Shown here: positions 59,346 to 64,000 of the stretch, one piece after another | How positions within the stretch are numbered: the first letter of the stretch is position 1 | How the letters are laid out: the number at the start of each line of letters is the position of its first letter | Assembly (NCBI GenBank): GCA_027596035.1 | Contig: JADGJA010000031.1 | Coordinates: forward strand, 1-64,000 | Direction of reading: 5' to 3' | DNA: 64,000 nt | Source of the DNA: Thoreauomyces humboldtii | Lineage: Eukaryota; Chytridiomycota; Chytridiomycetes; Spizellomycetales; Powellomycetaceae | Made by a program: the position numbers and the translations under genes | The notes under the pieces: model-generated | What the model saw: only the letters and a program-made list of their open reading frames with translations | What the model was told of the DNA's origin: nothing | The model's database searches: none

Positions 59346-60612
59346 CTACTCTTCGTCCTCAACCTCCTCATCATCAACCTCCTCTTCCTCCTCGCCATCA
59401 AACTCCTCTTCCTCCTCGCCCTTCTTGGACGCTTTGCCCTTCTTCTCCGTCTTCTGCTTCTTGCTCTTGGGCGCTTCCTTCTTTGCAGGAGCCTTCGCGC
59501 TTCGCTTCTTGCCGTTAGTCGCGGCAGAGTTGGTGAAGTCATCAATGTAGGTCTCGAAGAACTCGGTAAGCTCCTGAGGCTTCTGCCCGGTGACCGCTTC
59601 GAAGGCGACGGTCGAGACATAGTTCGTTTTGCCGGCCTTCACGAGGGAGTAGAACTCGAGAAGGTAGTCGATTTCCGAAGGGTCGAGATCGGTCTCGCTG
59701 GAAAGGAGTTTCTTTGCTTCCTCGCTATGGCAAGGCCATGAGAACAAGCGAGCGATAAATCTGGACAGGATCACATCACTTACGGCTTGATGTCCTTGAA
59801 TTCAAGCTTCACGCCGATGGCCTCTTCGGCAGCGGTGACGAGTTCCTCGCCGGCCGCAAGCATGGGTCCGGTGGCGACCATGAGCTGCCCGCGGTGAGCA
59901 TCGTCGAACCCATGCTCGCCTTCTCCGACCAGGACCGTCGCTGCAAGCAAAGCAATGTCTCCCAACGCCACAGGAGCGCATTTGTGGTTGGGGCCGATGG
60001 GAAGACCAAGGATTCCCTGCTCCTTTGCTTGCTTCCCGTAGAGCAGCAAGTTCTCAGCGTAGAATCCAGCGCTGCGGTTACGAATTGTGAGTGACAGTAC
60101 ATGTGATGCGCCCTGTGGCCCCCTTACCGAATGACACATGGGCTGTGGCCAGTAGGAACATCGGGATCGCCTTTGGCTTCCATGACCATCTGCTCAATGT
60201 CGATGAACATCCTCATCAGGGGCTGCTCGTCTCGCTCGGCCATGTCGCAACCAGCGGACGAAAGCAGCAAGACATTCTGGACACCGGCTTTCTTAGCGGC
60301 CTCGACCATTTCCTTGGTGAGATCGACCTTGTTTTCGCGCGCAGGTGGGATCACCATGATGGTGTCAATCTTGCCCTTCTTGAGAGCATCGACCATCGCG
60401 GTGGAGCGCTTGCTCTTGGAAGACCCTTTTTGCAAGTCGACAACGGCAACGGTGGCTCCGGCGGTCTCAAGGTCCTCGGTGCGAGACTTGTCGAACGAAA
60501 GACAGGCAAGGGGACCGCCAAGCTTGTCAGAAAACTGGTCTGACAGAAGGAGTTCGGCGACCAAGTGGCCCGTCTGCCCATCGCAGGAGGTGATGCAAAT
60601 GTTGTGAGGCAT
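59346..60612 (-). CDS. NmrA-like NAD(P)-binding protein with charged tail
   Basis: Model complement(join(59346..59724,59784..60071,60128..60612)), 383 residues, phases closed. It starts MPHNICITSCDGQTGHLVAELLL, a Rossmann start with a degenerate glycine motif. Then come GATVAVVDLQKGS, AAKKAGVQNVLLLSSAGCDMA (strand and active-site side of the atypical SDR fold), CVIRAGFYAENLLLYG and LVGEGEHGFDDAHRGQLMVATG. This is the NmrA/HSCARG-type pattern: such proteins often act as redox sensors or regulators rather than enzymes. The C-terminus departs from the family: after YIDDFTNSAA it turns into a Lys-rich stretch (KRSAKAPAKKEAPKSKKQK) and then a run of Glu/Asp, about 55 residues in all. The Lys-rich part could serve as a nuclear localisation signal. 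Confidence 0.85.
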
Positions 60613-61074
60613 GTTTAGCGAAAGTGCGTAGTAGGTACGTTGGTGAGTGATGGAGTGCAGTGGAGATGTCCGTATGTAATTGTTTCGCGAGGGAAATGGA
60701 TGCTCAGCCTGCTAGATGAATGACTTGTGAGATGACTCGGGATGAGACCCTCAGGTGATGAGAGGAGACCCCTCGTCATGACTGCGTTTTTCCGATTCGA
60801 AAACGTCACCAAAGGAGCTGTCAGTGCTGTATTTGTACTGTCCACGCTGCTCTAGATGCTGCCCGTCTGGCCGTTTCCTGGAACCTGGAATCCTGTGCCA
60901 GGTTCCTGGCTTCAGGGAAAGGTTGCAAGGAGCCGTGGTAAGCAGGCTTAGTCATCCCCGCCCTTTTGCCCTCCGCCGAGGTTCTGTCCGTTACAGTGGC
61001 TACCCTTCCCTCCTCCAGGTGGCCCTTGTTCTTCTCGCTCGATATTACCAGTGTCCTATATATTCTCTACCCCA
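60613..61074. other. Divergent intergenic region (NmrA-like / GPCR)
   Basis: Promoters of both flanking genes. TATATAT at 61057-61063 lies just upstream of the GPCR start codon. Confidence 0.45.
61057..61063 (+). promoter_or_regulatory. TATA-like element
   Basis: TATATAT only 12 bases before the chosen ATG at 61075. If it is a real TATA box, either the transcript has almost no leader or the start codon used is further downstream. Confidence 0.25.
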
Positions 61075-64000
61075 ATGTCGTCCCTCTTTCTGGCGCTTCT
61101 CACCGGCGTCATCCTACTACCATCGAGGACTTTCGCAGGTCATGGTGCATCCGAGCTACGTTTTCACTCCGTCTTGCCACGCGGTTTCTACTTGGCACAA
61201 ATTGTAAGTCTGGTCAATCAGACTCTTGAGCATACTGCTAACCAGTTGATATCAGCCATCCATAGAAAACTCTTTGCAGCTCTTGGTCGACAATGTGAAC
61301 GCGGATGCCTCCATGCTTCCTGGAGCGACTGTCAAAATATACTTTGGGGACTCCCTGAAATCTAAGCCAAAGGCAATTGAACTTGGCTCTGCTGCTATGG
61401 AGGTGTTGTTGAATCAGAATCAGTCATTACACTCAGTCCTGACAGCTCTGATGCTCAATGATCTTGTAGAACAAGACGCACGGAGTCATTGGAGATTTCA
61501 ACAGCGGAACGAGCGAGCCGTTAGCCTACGTTCTGCAAGAGGAGGGAACGCTGCTTTGTTCTGGGGCATCTACCGCCACAGAGTTCAGTGACAAATCGGT
61601 TTGTCTGACCACCTGCGAACAGCGCAAAATCTGTCCACTTTCCTGAAAGTCGGGTACTCGCATAGGACTTTCCGAACTTTTGGCGAACCATCTCAGCGGA
61701 CGACGGGGCGGGATCCGTCATCATGGACTGGGTTGCATCCATGGGATGGAACAAGGTCAACGTGCTGGCCAGTAACACAGCTTACGGACAAGGCGTAGCA
61801 GATTCCGCTGTGGCACGTGCCGCTTCTCTCAACATTTCGGTAGCGATTCGTCAGGGGTTCACGTCGAGCAGCATCATCGACGTAGGAGGCCCATTGGACT
61901 ATTCCGATGTGCTCCAAAACATCATGTCGACGAAAGTTCGCATCATCGTGTTCGCCGGCGCCTATGACGAGATGATTCCCATGTATCTTCAAGCTCACGC
62001 CATGGGACTTGTCGGAGCGGGATATGTATGGATAACGGGCGAAAGCAGCAAGTTCATCAACGGTTACGTAGGGGACAATTACCCACAGTATCTTCCCTTG
62101 TTGAGAGGTCAGTTGCAAGCGTCGGCGCGTTCGACTCGGATGCTGCTCACCGCGGTTCCTGAACTGACGGTACTTGGAGGCAGGGCTGATTGTCGTTTAC
62201 CCACGAGAAATTCAAGGAGACATGGGCGCACAATTTGTCGCAAAGTAAGCGGAGAAACTTTGGATGAATACGTCGGCATTCCCTGATGAGAAACTTTGAA
62301 AGTTATACGGCTCTGTACGGTGGTCCTCCGGACGACTACTCTGGGTTTTACTTTGACTGCCTCTGGGGGACCATTCTGGCTTACCAGGCACTCCTGTCAA
62401 GCCATACGATCCAAGACATCGGTATTGCCTTGCTTGTCGTTTGGGTAGACATCCATTTCGGCGCTAATGCTCCGTGGAAAGCTATGCAAACTTTTGCACT
62501 GCCGGCGATGGAACAGTTTATTCCGAGATCATATACGGGCGTCACAGGACGCGTTTCATTGGACAACAGCTCGGATCGAGAAGCGCCCTACAACATCTTC
62601 AACCTCCAGAACCCGGCGGTTCACAATGTCTACACTACAATTGGATATTCTGATCAAGATGAAAAGGTCTATTCTGTAGTTGAGCCTGTGTTCTTCGACG
62701 GGACTTCAGTCGTTCCGCCCGACTTTCCGCCGCTCGTGACAGCAGACGTCGATCCAGACTCGGCGTTGGTATACTCTGCCTTCGTTCTCTCCGGGTTGGC
62801 GATCATCGTCATCTTCGTGAGCATGGTTATTGTCGTCATCTGGCGGGCTCACGAAGCAATCAAGGCCGTGTCCGCACTATTTTGCGCAATCATCGACGTA
62901 GGGCTAATGCTGATTCTTGGGACGGTGTTCCTGGACGTGGGAGCTTCAACGTTGAGGACGTGCGTTGCATACGTTTGGTTGCTCGCGATTGGAGTGACTC
63001 TGGTTTTGGTAAGTAAGCATCATAGCAATCGTGCCACGAGCGAATGCTGATTGACAGCTGTAGAGTAGTCTCGCGGTCAAGCTCTATCGCCTGTATCGAA
63101 TCTTCGACAATCGATATATGCTCGATCGCCGATTTCCGGACCGACAGCTATTGAAACAGGCGGTCTGCTTTGTGGCTTTCACCATTGTCCTACTGACACT
63201 TTGGACTGTTATTGCACCCCCAACTCCTCAAATCATCAATTATCCCACACGAGGGGTGTTCGTGACCATATGCCCAATCGCCAAAAGTGTCGCCAGCACC
63301 AGCATCATCATTCTTCTCGTTTTTTATGTCGTCGTTGGAAGCTTTCTACTCGCGATCTTGGCGTTCAATACGCGCCACGTCTGGTCTCAGTACAATGAGT
63401 CGAGATACATAGCCGTCACCGTGTACAATTTCCTGTTTGTCGCCATCGCCTTGGTCGCCGTGACGATCGGGATGACAAACAGCGATCCAACGGCAGTGTT
63501 TCGAATACGAGCGTTCGTCATTTACGTGACGACGTGCTTAAGCTGGTGGTGTACAGCAGGGAGACATGTCGCCCGACTCTTGATGAGCGCAGGGAATAGC
63601 ACGGAACGCAACAAGGACGATCCGCTAGTTACGGCTGCCCGCAGTCAATTGTTTTCGCAGTATTCTTCCCCGGAGGAAGGCCTGCAGACTAGTTTGGTGG
63701 TGAGTGTTCCCACGGTCGAGCCACACCCAGGTTGCCGTGTTTGATTTTTCTTGCTATATCTGCAGACGGTGCTCCGAGGTCGATTTCCTGCCAAAACACC
63801 ACATACGATATCATCTACGTGGCGCATGCACGCCCTGTGTTTAGGAGGCTCCAACCCTGGGTTTCTACAATTCACGCCGGTGACAAATCATATCGGGACA
63901 TGCATTCTGCTAGAAACGCCAGACATCTGCACGCTTCGCGCCGTTCCGGTGTCGGAGCTCACGCCGTTGGATCTCGAGCACATCCTAGAGATACACTGGG
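61075..64000 (+). CDS. Class C (GABA-B-like) G-protein-coupled receptor, partial
   Basis: Open at the window end. MSSLFLALLTGVILLPSRTFAG is a signal peptide. The ligand-binding domain is a type I periplasmic-binding fold spread over several exons: PGATVKIYFGDS, the GVIGD-like strand near 61490, IMDWVASMGWNKVNVLASNTAYGQG, IIVFAGAYDEMIPMYLQAHAMGLVGAGYVWITGE and YSGFYFDCLWGTILAYQAL. A 7-helix region follows from about 62770 (FVLSGLAIIVIFVSMVIVVIW, AIIDVGLMLILGTVFLDVG, TCVAYVWLLAIGVTLVL, VAFTIVLLTLWTVI, SIIILLVFYVVVGSFLLAILAF, VTVYNFLFVAIALVAVTIGM, FVIYVTTCLSWWC), the 7tm_3 order, with a KLYRLYRIF first-cytoplasmic-loop motif as in GABA-B receptors. The last intron lies near 63700 and the cytoplasmic tail continues past 64000. 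No Cys-rich domain between the two parts, which fits GABA-B and not metabotropic glutamate receptors. Confidence 0.88.

Overview
The window is nuclear DNA from a fungus, most likely an early-diverging zoosporic one (a chytrid). Almost every gene is split by short GT-AG introns of about 45-110 bases, and the code is standard. Typical fungal genes (ferric reductase, ACS-family MFS transporter, pepsin-like protease, CaMK) sit beside genes usually thought of as animal-like and often missing from yeasts: a WDR7/rabconnectin-3 beta homologue, a C2CD5 homologue, a NUDT19 homologue, a VAT-1-like reductase, a RAP1 with BRCT-Myb-RCT order and a class C (GABA-B-like) receptor. The chytrid assignment is inference; no rRNA or flagellar marker is present. 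No CRISPR array, operon, phage or bacterial feature is seen.

Layout. 0.1-4.6 kb: ferric reductase and an unrecognised Val/Glu-repeat membrane protein. 4.6-14.4 kb: WDR7-like gene (minus) head to head with an R-SNARE that carries an unusual proline-rich tail, then an aspartic protease. 15-21 kb: a coiled-coil WD40 protein, two copies of a tRNA-like (SINE-like) repeat, ADE8-type GAR transformylase and a VAT-1-like oxidoreductase. 21-28.4 kb: a coiled-coil protein of unknown function, ARP6, RAP1 and a secreted alpha/beta hydrolase. 29.5-39.2 kb: a terminal nucleotidyltransferase, a sensor-only membrane receptor, a SelW/Rdx-like redox protein built from five small exons, and a homeodomain factor. 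41-54.7 kb: MFS transporter, a small probably mitochondrial protein, DHX35 helicase, SEC12/PREB, C2CD5-like protein and a NUDT19-like hydrolase. 54.9-64 kb: CaMK, HRD1 ubiquitin ligase, an NmrA-like protein and a class C GPCR that runs off the window.

How they fit together. There are no operons, but several pairs are divergent with 180-340 bases between start codons (WDR7/R-SNARE, GAR transformylase/VAT-1-like, coiled coil/ARP6, DHX35/SEC12, C2CD5/NUDT19), so shared promoters are likely. Functional themes recur: vesicle traffic (WDR7, R-SNARE, SEC12, C2CD5), ER quality control (HRD1), chromosome and chromatin (RAP1, ARP6), RNA (TUTase, DHX35) and environmental sensing (two receptors, CaMK). 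Exon joins listed below were worked out by hand from splice consensus and reading phase; where every phase closes they are given in full, otherwise only the span is claimed.
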